Below the pieces are notes generated by a model that made no database searches, had not been told where the DNA came from, and saw only the letters and a list, made by a program, of their open reading frames with translations. 15,169 nt of DNA from Desulfuromusa sp. GTDB lineage: Bacteria; Desulfobacterota; Desulfuromonadia; Desulfuromonadales; Geopsychrobacteraceae. Location: NCBI GenBank assembly GCA_029934755.1, contig JAOZLQ010000037.1, positions 1 through 15,169 on the forward strand. The letters run 5' to 3'. Of the stretch, positions 7,473 to 15,115 are shown piece by piece. How positions within the stretch are numbered: the stretch's first letter is position 1; each line of letters starts with the position of its first letter. Both the position numbers and the translations under genes were made by a program.

Positions 7473-8582
7473 ATGGAAATAGCTCTTCTGGAACCATTTC
7501 TAACCGGTTCGCATGCCGATTGGGCACAAGAGTATACTGCTCTGAGCCGCCATCAAATTTCAATTCTTGGTCTAAAAGGGCACCATTGGAAATGGCGAAT
7601 GCATGGTGGTGCGGTGACGCTGGCAAAAAAGTTTTTAGCTTCTAAATATCAACCTGATTTGCTGCTTGCAACCGACATGCTCGATCTGACCACTTTTCTT
7701 GCCTTGACCCGTCATGTTATGGCTGATATTCCAGTTGCCATCTACTTTCACGAAAATCAGCTGACCTATCCCTGGTCGCCAACCGATCAAGATCCGCAGC
7801 GACAGCGAGATGCCCATTACGGATTCATCAATTATGTATCTGCTTTGGCGGCTGATGCGGTGTTGTTTAATTCTGACTACCATCGGCAGTCGTTTTTGCA
7901 GGCACTTCCCGGTTTTTTGAAAGCATTCCCCGATTATAATGAAGTTGAAACGACGCAGCAAATTATTGATAAGAGCAGGACTCTGCACCTGGGGCTTGAC
8001 CTGAAGAAGTTCGATAAATATTGCCCGGAGCTTGGAAAAAGTGCTGATCGGCCACCATTAATTCTCTGGAATCATCGTTGGGAGTACGATAAAAATCCCC
8101 AGGAGTTCTTTCAAGCCCTCTATGCTTTGCAAGAACAAAATGTTGACTTTGAAGTTGCTGTATTGGGTGAATCCTACCGTGAAATACCAAAAATATTTAC
8201 GGAAGCAAAGTCAAAGTTGAGTGACCGGATTGTTCACTGGGGCTATGTCGAGGATTTCTCTGACTATGCTGCCTGGCTGTGGCAAGCGGATATTCTCCCC
8301 GTCACGTCAGTCCATGATTTCTTCGGCGTCAGTGTGGTGCAGGCGATCTATTGTAACTGCTTTTCGCTGCTACCAAAGCGACTTGCTTATCCTGAACATA
8401 TCGCGGCTGATTATCATGATCGTTGTTTTTACACCGATTTGGATGATCTGGTTGCACAGCTCAGGAAGGCTTGCTTGAACATTAAGTCTTTGCGTCAGGA
8501 AAAGCTTCAAGTGATGGTTGATCATTACGATTGGGGGAAAATGATAGCTGTTTATGATGATTTGCTGGAAAAGATTAAATGA
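7473..8582 (+). CDS. DUF3524/GTDC1-type glycosyltransferase, tRNA-queuosine mannosyltransferase-like
   Basis: This is a 369-residue GT4-like glycosyltransferase. The N-terminus EIALLEPFLTGSHADWAQEY, followed by WKWRMHGGA, is the hallmark of the DUF3524 family. Its vertebrate member GTDC1 (QTMAN) adds mannose to queuosine in tRNA-Asp. Other visible motifs are YFHENQLTYPW in the N-domain, WNHRWEYDKNP at the start of the C-domain, and HDFFGVSVVQAIYC near the C-terminus. The last corresponds to the nucleotide-sugar site; the position often held by Glu is Gln here. I place the start at ATG 7473 because the family begins at (M)xIxLLEPFLTGSH; the frame stays open upstream into ispG, but that extension is not family-like. 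Substrate in bacteria is not settled, so modification of queuosine tRNA (Tyr, Asp, His, Asn) is inference. Confidence 0.85.
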   Translation: MEIALLEPFLTGSHADWAQEYTALSRHQISILGLKGHHWKWRMHGGAVTLAKKFLASKYQPDLLLATDMLDLTTFLALTRHVMADIPVAIYFHENQLTYPWSPTDQDPQRQRDAHYGFINYVSALAADAVLFNSDYHRQSFLQALPGFLKAFPDYNEVETTQQIIDKSRTLHLGLDLKKFDKYCPELGKSADRPPLILWNHRWEYDKNPQEFFQALYALQEQNVDFEVAVLGESYREIPKIFTEAKSKLSDRIVHWGYVEDFSDYAAWLWQADILPVTSVHDFFGVSVVQAIYCNCFSLLPKRLAYPEHIAADYHDRCFYTDLDDLVAQLRKACLNIKSLRQEKLQVMVDHYDWGKMIAVYDDLLEKIK

Positions 8583-8637
8583 TTTCAGACCGGCTTGGAC
8601 TTGCTTTTCTGTAAAAATCAGGTTAATTTTCAATACT

Positions 8638-8643
8638 TATAAT
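8638..8643 (+). promoter_or_regulatory. Possible -10 element upstream of proS
   Basis: A perfect TATAAT lies 38 bp before the proS start, in a 99-bp AT-rich gap. There is no good -35 hexamer at 16-18 bp spacing, so this is only a tentative promoter. Confidence 0.35.
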
Positions 8644-8681
8644 ATTTCCCTTAACACGTCAACCAAACAGGAAAATTTTCT

Positions 8682-10412
8682 ATGCGTTACTCTCAATACC
8701 TTCTGCCGACTCTCAAAGAAACCCCAGCTGATGCTGAAGTTATCAGTCATCGATTGATGCTGCGTGCCGGAATGATTCGTAAAGCCGCTGCCGGTATTTA
8801 TAGCTATCTGCCCTTTGGACTGCGTTCACTGCGCAAGATGGAACAGATTATTCGTGAAGAAATGGATCGGGCTGGGGCGATTGAGTGTCTGATGCCGATG
8901 GCAAATCCGGCAGAATTGTGGAAGGAATCGGGGCGCTGGGAAAAATATGGCAAGGAGTTGCTGCGGTTTAAAGATCGAAAATCTGCTGATTTCTGTATGG
9001 GGCCGACCCATGAAGAGGTGATTACCGATATTATTCGCAATACGGTGAATTCGTACAAGCAGTTGCCGCTGAACCTTTATCAGATTCAGACTAAGTTCCG
9101 GGATGAAATCCGTCCCCGTTTCGGGTTGATGCGTGGTCGGGAATTTATTATGAAGGATGCTTATTCCTTTGACCTTGAAGACACCGGTGCTGATATCTCT
9201 TATAGCAAGATGTATCAAGCCTATCGGAATATTTTTAATCGCTGTGGTTTGAATTTCCGTTCTGTTGAGGCTGACAGTGGTGCTATTGGCGGAAACTTTT
9301 CCCATGAGTTTATGGTGTTGGCTGAATCGGGAGAGGATGGGATTGTTTCTTGTGATAGCTGCGAATATGCTGCCAATGTGGAAAAAGCGGAACTGATCTA
9401 TCGTGATCTGAAAACTCCGATGGCAGCGCTGGAACTGCAGAAAGTGGATACCCCGGGGCAGAGAACGATTGAAGAGGTTGCTGAATTCCTCAAGTTGAAT
9501 CCGCAGCAGCTGGTGAAAACTTTGATTGTTCAGACTTCTGAAGATGAAGTTCTCGCCATTTTGTTGCGTGGTGACCGTGAGTTGAACGAGATTAAACTTG
9601 CTAATTTGCTGGATGTCGATTGGGTGCTGATGGCTGAAGATGATGTCGTCAAGCAGGTGACCGGAGCACCAACCGGGTTTGCCGGGCCGATCGGGTTGGA
9701 AATTCGTGTGATTGCCGATGCTGAAGTTAAGGGAATGGCCGACTTTGTTGTTGGTGGTAACGCGGTCGATGTCCATTTCACCGGGGCTAATCAGGATCGT
9801 GATTTTGCAGTCAGTCAGTTTGCTGATTTACGTCAGGCCGTGGCAGGAGATCCTTGCCCCCGCTGTGAAGGCGGTAAATTTGAAAGTTGGCGCGGGATTG
9901 AGGTTGGTCATATCTTCAAGCTGGGAATCAAATATTCTGAAGCAATGAATGCTACTGTGCTGGATGCAGAAGGGAAATCCCGGCCGCTGGTGATGGGTTG
10001 TTATGGTATCGGCGCTGGTCGTACTGTGGCAGCAGCGATTGAGCAGAATCATGATGAAAACGGCATGATGTTGCCAATGCCTCTGGCTCCTTTCCAGGTT
10101 CTGATAACAATGCTAAATCCTAAAGATGATCAAGTACGTGAGGCAGCGGAAGAACTTTATCAGCAATTACTTGCAGCGAATATTGAAGTGCTGCTTGATG
10201 ATCGTGATGAGCGTCCCGGGATTAAATTTAAAGATGCCGATCTAATTGGAATTCCGCTACGGGTGACGGTTGGTGCACGTAATCTTAAAGAGGGAAATGT
10301 TGAGTTAAAGATACGAAATAGTGGTGCTATGTCAATGGTTCCACTTGATGATATTACCCCACAGTTACAGCAACTGGTTGCTGAGGGTTTGGCGTTTAAA
10401 TTGGAAAACTAA
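8682..10412 (+). CDS. proS: Prolyl-tRNA synthetase, bacterial type with editing domain
   Basis: This class II aminoacyl-tRNA synthetase (576 residues) charges tRNA-Pro in the cytoplasm. The N-terminus RYSQYLLPTLKETPADA is typical. Substrate-binding GPTHEE is at 107-112, and motif 2 is FRDEIRPRFGLMRGREF (139-155). The inserted Ala-Pro editing domain spans about residues 230-390 (TIEEVAEFL, LRGDRELNEIK, GPIGL, GANQDRDF). Motif 3 is in GCYGIGAGRTVAAAIEQ, and a C-terminal anticodon-binding domain follows (about 465-570). The length fits the prokaryote-type long ProRS. AGGA lies 9 bases before the ATG. It is the first gene of a run with the DUF4388 gene (9-bp gap), pyrF and rlmB. Confidence 0.97.
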   Translation: MRYSQYLLPTLKETPADAEVISHRLMLRAGMIRKAAAGIYSYLPFGLRSLRKMEQIIREEMDRAGAIECLMPMANPAELWKESGRWEKYGKELLRFKDRKSADFCMGPTHEEVITDIIRNTVNSYKQLPLNLYQIQTKFRDEIRPRFGLMRGREFIMKDAYSFDLEDTGADISYSKMYQAYRNIFNRCGLNFRSVEADSGAIGGNFSHEFMVLAESGEDGIVSCDSCEYAANVEKAELIYRDLKTPMAALELQKVDTPGQRTIEEVAEFLKLNPQQLVKTLIVQTSEDEVLAILLRGDRELNEIKLANLLDVDWVLMAEDDVVKQVTGAPTGFAGPIGLEIRVIADAEVKGMADFVVGGNAVDVHFTGANQDRDFAVSQFADLRQAVAGDPCPRCEGGKFESWRGIEVGHIFKLGIKYSEAMNATVLDAEGKSRPLVMGCYGIGAGRTVAAAIEQNHDENGMMLPMPLAPFQVLITMLNPKDDQVREAAEELYQQLLAANIEVLLDDRDERPGIKFKDADLIGIPLRVTVGARNLKEGNVELKIRNSGAMSMVPLDDITPQLQQLVAEGLAFKLEN

Positions 10413-10421
10413 TCAGAATTT

Positions 10422-11651
10422 ATGACCAAACTTAAAGTTGATAAAAGTGGTTCTCTGAAGTTGCCACCTGAAATCTATCGACCGCTGGGGGATGAACCCT
10501 TGGAGGTTATTTCTGCCTCTGCGTCTCATCTGCTGCTCGGACGTCCTGAAGCGGAAGGTCCGGTACTGATTTCAGGTGTGTTGGAAGAGGGTTCTGTTAC
10601 CGATCTTCTCTCCTATTTTAATATGTTCCGCAAAACCGGTATTCTAACTATTGAGTTGGAGGGTGGATTAAAAGAGCTCTATTTCCAGCAGGGAGAAATC
10701 GTTTTTGCAACCAGCACTTTTGCCAGTGAAGATTTGGGAGAGGTTCTGTTTTCGCTTGGGAAAATAGAGCAGGATACGCTGCTGGAATTGCGGTTGCTTG
10801 TAAGTAAAAATATCTCTCTTGGTAAATTATTGGTGGAGCGTGGCGCTGTTGCTCCCAAGGATCTCTGGCTTGCAGCGCGCAGTCAGGTTGAACATATTAT
10901 CTATACACTTTTTTCTGCCGACGTTGGTGGTTTTTATTTCCGATCTTTACCGATTGAACAGGAACAAATTTTACGTCTTTCGATGAGCACGCAAAATATC
11001 ATCATGGAAGGGCTGCGGCGGTTGGATGAGAGAGCTCTGTTTATGCGTAAAATTGTCTCGCTCGATTACTTTCCCTTGGAAACCGGGAAGGAAGCGACTG
11101 ATTTGACCCAGTCTGAAGCTCGCTTGATGAATGTTGCACAAGCCGGGCAGCGGGTAGCCCGAGATCTGTTTCGCCTGATTGGGTTGCGTGAGTTTGATGG
11201 GATGCGGATCTTGTTTGGGCTGATAGAACGGCGACTGATCCGTATGGAAGATACACCGACTACAGAGATTGAAGGGATGCTTGGGCAAATTTTGGCTGCT
11301 TACAATAGTCTCTTTAAGGTTGTTTTTGCGCGAGTGGTCAAAGTTAGTCCAGAGTTCCCTCAAGAGGTGGCCCAGTCGCTGCGTGATTTACCGCAACCCT
11401 ATTCGTTTGTTTTGCGAGATGTTGAGTTGCAAGATGATGGTACCCTGGATGGCCATCGGATTGTCGCAAACTTGGTCGGTTTGGAAGAGGGGGACAAAAA
11501 GAAACTTCTGGCTGATGCTCTCTGCGAAGTTGCTTTTACTGAAACCATGGCGTTGCGGCGGGATCTGGATTCTGAACAGGCCAGACCATTGATCTCCCGG
11601 GTTCAAGAAGTTACGACCAAAATTCGGGACATGATTGGGAGAAATGGATGA
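10422..11651 (+). CDS. DUF4388 (PATAN-like) protein with AbrB-like N-terminus
   Basis: This 409-residue protein has no established biochemical function. Residues 1-40 (KVDKSGSLKLPPEIYRPLG...) resemble an AbrB/MazE swapped-hairpin DNA-binding segment. Residues of about 48-200 match the DUF4388/PATAN pattern: ISGVLEEGSVTDLLSYFNMFRKTGILTIE, then ELYFQQGEIVFATS. Such proteins occur in signalling and gliding or polarity systems of delta-type bacteria and cyanobacteria. The C-terminal half (about 210-409) is helical and unassigned. There is no signal peptide and no membrane segment. It lies between proS and pyrF and overlaps pyrF by 4 bases (ATGA), so it is translationally coupled. It has no clear Shine-Dalgarno and may depend on proS translation. 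A regulatory role is inference. Confidence 0.75.
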   Translation: MTKLKVDKSGSLKLPPEIYRPLGDEPLEVISASASHLLLGRPEAEGPVLISGVLEEGSVTDLLSYFNMFRKTGILTIELEGGLKELYFQQGEIVFATSTFASEDLGEVLFSLGKIEQDTLLELRLLVSKNISLGKLLVERGAVAPKDLWLAARSQVEHIIYTLFSADVGGFYFRSLPIEQEQILRLSMSTQNIIMEGLRRLDERALFMRKIVSLDYFPLETGKEATDLTQSEARLMNVAQAGQRVARDLFRLIGLREFDGMRILFGLIERRLIRMEDTPTTEIEGMLGQILAAYNSLFKVVFARVVKVSPEFPQEVAQSLRDLPQPYSFVLRDVELQDDGTLDGHRIVANLVGLEEGDKKKLLADALCEVAFTETMALRRDLDSEQARPLISRVQEVTTKIRDMIGRNG

Positions 11652-12379
11652 AACAAGAAGTTAGGGACCGGCTGATTTTTGCCTTGGATGTTGATGAGTT
11701 TTCTGTGGCAGAAGAATGGGTGGAAAAACTGCACGGGAAAGTCGGTCTGTTTAAAGTTGGCAAGCAACTGTTTACTCGTTGTGGTCCTGAAGTTGTCAAA
11801 ATGATTCAGGATCATGGCGGGGGCGTTTTTCTTGATCTTAAATATCATGATATCCCCAATACCGTGGCCAAGGCGGCGGTTGAAGCCTGTAGGCTCGGGG
11901 TGAAAATCTTCAATGTCCATGCTCTCGGTGGCGAAGCAATGATGCGTAAAACGGTTGACGAGGTTCATGCTTACTGTCTTGAAACTGGAATCGAACGGCC
12001 AATGATGCTGGCAGTGACGATTCTTACCTCATCGACAGAAGAAACTTTGCGTGGAGTCGGAATTGACCGACCAGTCGCGGAGATGGTTACGCGTTTGGCT
12101 CAGTTGACCAAAACTGCCGGGTTTGATGGTGTTGTTGCTTCTCCGCAAGAGGCCGCACTGATCCGTGCGGCTTGTGGCGATAATTTTGCTATTGTTACGC
12201 CAGGGGTTCGCCCGGCTTTTTCGACTATGGATGATCAAAAAAGAGTGACAACCCCGGCGGAGGCTATTGCTGCTGGAGCTACGGCTTTGGTGGTCGGACG
12301 TCCTATCTCTGCGGCAACGGACCCCTTGGATGCTGCAGGGAAAATCCTGGATGAAATTGAGGCCGCGCTGGCAAGCTAA
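11648..12379 (+). CDS. pyrF: Orotidine 5'-phosphate decarboxylase
   Basis: PyrF catalyses the last step of UMP synthesis (OMP to UMP plus CO2). The protein has 243 residues, the usual length. The catalytic segment FLDLKYHDIPNTV (61-73) contains the Asp-Lys-Asp network (D63, K65, D68). FALDVDEF (11-18) binds the nucleotide, and VTPGVRP with VVGRPI near the C-terminus binds phosphate. The start codon overlaps the stop of the DUF4388 gene (ATGA), with GGGAG 5 bases upstream. Its own stop overlaps the rlmB start by one base (TAATG), so the three genes form one tightly coupled unit. Confidence 0.97.
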   Translation: MKQEVRDRLIFALDVDEFSVAEEWVEKLHGKVGLFKVGKQLFTRCGPEVVKMIQDHGGGVFLDLKYHDIPNTVAKAAVEACRLGVKIFNVHALGGEAMMRKTVDEVHAYCLETGIERPMMLAVTILTSSTEETLRGVGIDRPVAEMVTRLAQLTKTAGFDGVVASPQEAALIRAACGDNFAIVTPGVRPAFSTMDDQKRVTTPAEAIAAGATALVVGRPISAATDPLDAAGKILDEIEAALAS

Positions 12380-13119
12380 TGGCTGAATATCTTTACGGAA
12401 TTAATCCGATTCATGAGGCTTTTCAGGGGGCTGGGCGTAAACCACTGGAACTGCTGGTCCTTAGTGGCGAACGTAATGATCGCTTGGATGATCTGGTTGC
12501 TCAGGCAAAACAACAGCAGTTGGAGGTTCATTTTTTTGATCGGCGTGAACTTGATCGACTTGCTGGGCATACCCATCATCAGGGAGTTTTGCTGAAACTG
12601 ACCCCTTATGTCTATACTGACCTTGCGACACTTCTGCAAGGCGGGGCCAAGAGCGGAAAACCTGCGTTCTTTCTTCTTCTTGATGGTATTACCGATCCGC
12701 ATAATTTTGGTGCAATCTTACGCAGTGCCGAAGTTGCTGGCTGCCGTGGGGTGATCGTTGCCAAGGATCGTTCCTGTCCGGTGACTCCTGTGGTAGAAAA
12801 AACGGCTGCTGGAGCCCTTTCTTACTTATCGCTTTGCCAGGTAACCAATCTTTCACGTGCTATTGATGAGCTAAAAACTGCGGGGGTTTGGTGCTACGGA
12901 CTGGCAGGTGATGAGGATGCTCGGGATCTTTTTGCCACCGATTTAAAGGGGCCTTTGGCTCTGGTTGTTGGGAGTGAGGGGAAAGGACTGCGGCCAAATA
13001 TCCGTAAACACTGTGATGGTTTACTCTCAATCCCCATGTCAGGACATATTGATTCCTTAAATGCTTCGGTTGCTACTGGAATTGCCCTGTTTGAAGTTGT
13101 TCGGCAGAATCAACAATAG
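12379..13119 (+). CDS. rlmB: 23S rRNA (guanosine-2'-O-) methyltransferase, SpoU/RlmB family
   Basis: This is a 246-residue SPOUT-class, SAM-dependent 2'-O-methyltransferase. The N-terminal substrate-binding domain (1-75) contains YLYGINPIHEAF and HQGVLL. Motif 1 is LDGITDPHNFGAILRSAE (101-118) with the catalytic Asn-Phe-Gly-Arg region. Motif 2 is LVVGSEGKGL (195-204), and motif 3 is IPMSGHIDSLNASVA (218-232) in the SAM-binding knot. Length and motifs match RlmB, which methylates G2251 in E. coli. Other TrmH-family targets cannot be excluded. The start is fused to the pyrF stop (TAATG). Confidence 0.92.
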   Translation: MAEYLYGINPIHEAFQGAGRKPLELLVLSGERNDRLDDLVAQAKQQQLEVHFFDRRELDRLAGHTHHQGVLLKLTPYVYTDLATLLQGGAKSGKPAFFLLLDGITDPHNFGAILRSAEVAGCRGVIVAKDRSCPVTPVVEKTAAGALSYLSLCQVTNLSRAIDELKTAGVWCYGLAGDEDARDLFATDLKGPLALVVGSEGKGLRPNIRKHCDGLLSIPMSGHIDSLNASVATGIALFEVVRQNQQ

Positions 13120-13167
13120 TAACCTAATATATATTCCACTTTTATAAAATTGAGACGGTCTAGTTAT

Positions 13168-14448
13168 ATGAACTTACTTAAAACAATTCTTGATCAAGAA
13201 GTCTATCTGGCTCTTGGTTGTACCGAGCCAACTGCCGTAGCTTATGCTGCCAGCATTGCTGCCAATAGACTTTCTGGCTCTCTGGAGCGGATTGCTATCA
13301 GTGTTGACCCCGGTGTCTATAAAAATGGTCTGGCGGTTACTGTCCCAAACACTGATGGTGAAAGGGGTAATTTGATTGCCGGAGTTCTGGGGGGCTTGAT
13401 TCGGCGTCCTGAACTTAAAATGCAAATTCTGGATGGCGGATCTCCAGAACTGATCGAGCGGGCAAAAGAGCTGATTATCGCAAAGAAGGCAACTATTACT
13501 TGTGACACTGAAAGACGTGGATTGTATATTGTCGTTTCTGTTTCAGATGGTGTTTCGACAGTTAATGCGACAATAGCTGACAATCATACGAATCTAATTT
13601 TTCTGGAACAGGATGGCGAAGTTCTTTTTAGTGCCGATCCGATTGAAGAATCATTACAGGAATTTGACTACAAGAGTATTCTCAAAAAGATGCAGATTGC
13701 TGATCTGGTTGATCTGGTTGAACAAATAGATGAGGACGATTATGCCTATCTCTTGGAAGGTGTTCGTTATAATCAGGAGATGTCCGTCAGGGGGTTGGAG
13801 ATAAAAAAGGTTGGCTACTATCTTGATGATCTTAAGGAGAAGGGCTATCTCCAGCATGACGTTTTCTCATCAAGTAAAATTTTGACTGCAGCTGCCGCAG
13901 ATGGTCGGATGGATGGGCTTAATCTGCCTGTTATGTCAAGTGGTGGTAGTGGCAATCAGGGGATTGTGGCGATTCTTGTTCCTTATAATGTTGGCCTCTG
14001 GTTCAAAATTGATGAACGGAAGATTGTTAAAAGTATTGCTCTTTCTCATCTTGTCAATAGTTATATCAAATGTTACACAGGCAGCTTATCACCGATTTGT
14101 GGCTGTTCCATCTCTGCAGGGGTTGGTGCCGCAGTTGCCATGGTTTATCAACAGGCAGGTAAAAATATAGAGCAGATGACCTTGGCGGTTAATAATCTGA
14201 TCAGTGATCTGGGTGGCATGCTTTGCGATGGGGCAAAGGGTGGCTGTGCATTAAAAGTGGTGAGTTCAACTGATTCAGCAATTCGCTCTGCCTATATGGC
14301 TTTGAATAATCATGGGATTACCTCGATTGAAGGTTTTATCGGCCGGACGGCTGAGGAAACAATCCAGAACTTAAGTCGAATTAGCAAAATTGGCATGGCC
14401 GGAGTCGATGATACAATGATTCAAATTATGCTGGAAAAAAACAGTTGA
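13168..14448 (+). CDS. cyuA: L-cysteine desulfidase family protein (UPF0597/CyuA/YhaM)
   Basis: This 426-residue protein is of the serine-dehydratase-alpha-like UPF0597 family. Characterised members (MJ1025, E. coli CyuA) use a [4Fe-4S] cluster to break L-cysteine into pyruvate, ammonia and sulfide. The signature LGCTEPTAVAYA places C18. Further cysteines are C311, C313, C353 and C360. The C313-C353-C360 spacing (40, 7) equals that of the MJ1025 cluster ligands as I remember them (282, 322, 329), so the active site looks intact. SGGSGNQG (258-265) is also conserved. I start at ATG 13168 because the upstream in-frame TTG at 13150 adds a non-family extension. The gene lies 48 bp after rlmB, and an AT-rich gap may hold its own promoter. 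Activity on cysteine rather than serine or another substrate is a family inference. Confidence 0.88.
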   Translation: MNLLKTILDQEVYLALGCTEPTAVAYAASIAANRLSGSLERIAISVDPGVYKNGLAVTVPNTDGERGNLIAGVLGGLIRRPELKMQILDGGSPELIERAKELIIAKKATITCDTERRGLYIVVSVSDGVSTVNATIADNHTNLIFLEQDGEVLFSADPIEESLQEFDYKSILKKMQIADLVDLVEQIDEDDYAYLLEGVRYNQEMSVRGLEIKKVGYYLDDLKEKGYLQHDVFSSSKILTAAAADGRMDGLNLPVMSSGGSGNQGIVAILVPYNVGLWFKIDERKIVKSIALSHLVNSYIKCYTGSLSPICGCSISAGVGAAVAMVYQQAGKNIEQMTLAVNNLISDLGGMLCDGAKGGCALKVVSSTDSAIRSAYMALNNHGITSIEGFIGRTAEETIQNLSRISKIGMAGVDDTMIQIMLEKNS

Positions 14449-14456
14449 TTTTTATC

Positions 14457-14485
14457 TTGCATTCCAGTTTTTCTTGGGTTATAAG
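14457..14485 (+). promoter_or_regulatory. Sigma-70-type promoter of the tRNA-tuf operon
   Basis: TTGCAT (14457-14462), a 17-bp spacer and TATAAG (14480-14485) stand directly before tRNA-Thr, which starts at 14497. The bases after the -10 are GTCCCG. A GC-rich discriminator like this is typical of stringently controlled stable-RNA promoters. The predicted transcript start leaves only about 4-6 leader bases before the tRNA. Confidence 0.72.
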
Positions 14486-14496
14486 TCCCGTCTTGT

Positions 14497-14572
14497 GCTG
14501 GCGTAGCTCAATTGGCAGAGCACCTCACTTGTAATGAGGATGTTGGGGGTTCAATTCCTCTCGCCAGCTCCA
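14497..14572 (+). tRNA. tRNA-Thr (anticodon UGU)
   Basis: This is a 76-base cloverleaf. Acceptor GCTGGCG pairs with CGCCAGC. The anticodon stem CCTCA/TGAGG closes the loop CTTGTAA with anticodon TGT at 14530-14532. The T-loop is TTCAATT, the discriminator is T, and CCA is encoded. It is the first gene of the Thr-Tyr-Gly-Thr-tuf cluster. Confidence 0.97.
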
Positions 14573-14622
14573 GCATATAACAGGCCTGACGGCTTGATAA
14601 TAGAATAAATTAAACACCCCCT

Positions 14623-14707
14623 GGAGGGGTTCCCGAGTGGCCAAAGGGACCAGACTGTAAATCTGATGGCGTAGCCTTCGGAGGTTCGAATCCTCCCCCC
14701 TCCACCA
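14623..14707 (+). tRNA. tRNA-Tyr (anticodon GUA)
   Basis: This is an 85-base class II tRNA with a long variable arm. Acceptor GGAGGGG pairs with CCCCTCC. The anticodon loop CTGTAAA has GTA at 14657-14659. The T-loop is TTCGAAT, the discriminator is A, and CCA is encoded. G34 makes it a substrate for queuosine in organisms that make it, which is relevant to the QTMAN-like gene at 7473-8582. Confidence 0.97.
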
Positions 14708-14825
14708 TTTAGAAACCTGCCGGATAAAGCCCGGCTGCTGTGCACCAGGAGGCTGTTAAGCCGATGGAACTGGAGCAGGGTCGTGTGGATCCTTTACCAC
14801 ACATTTGATACGCGCTAGAGCTTGG

Positions 14826-14902
14826 GCGGGAGTAGCTCAGCTGGCTAGAGCATCAGCCTTCCAAGCTGAGGGTCGCGGGTTCGAATCCCGTTTCCCGCTC
14901 CA
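14826..14902 (+). tRNA. tRNA-Gly (anticodon UCC)
   Basis: This is a 77-base cloverleaf. Acceptor GCGGGAG pairs with TTCCCGC, with one G-U at its base. The anticodon stem TCAGC/GCTGA closes the loop CTTCCAA with TCC at 14860-14862. The T-loop is TTCGAAT and CCA is encoded. An unusually long 118-bp spacer separates it from tRNA-Tyr. Confidence 0.97.
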
Positions 14903-14932
14903 TTTCCTCTCCGTGAAAACAGGTTATGTTAG

Positions 14933-15008
<76 letters not shown>

Positions 15009-15115
15009 TCTTGCTTGTCGGATGTTTGGGATTTTTGATCGAGTTCCTGATACTTAAAATTTAGTTATTTCACACAAAAACAGTAGGCGTAAAGACACCA
15101 AAGGGAGGTTTTACT

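Noticed and set aside
8826..9776. 316-codon frame on the minus strand inside proS
   Set aside because: It is a shadow of proS: proS motifs are intact on the plus strand, and the antisense product has no recognisable domain and is composition-biased.
13150..13167. TTG start for the cysteine desulfidase gene
   Set aside because: It adds six residues not typical of the family and has no better ribosome binding site than the ATG at 13168.
15030..15060. Separate promoter for tuf (TTTTTG...TAAAAT)
   Set aside because: The -35 match is poor, and AT-rich sequence makes such pairs easy to find; read-through from the tRNA promoter is sufficient.
15087..15102. AGACACCAAAG-like stretch in the tuf leader as another copy of the left-edge repeat
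   Set aside because: The match is too short and is part of the leader just before the ribosome binding site; there is no periodic array.
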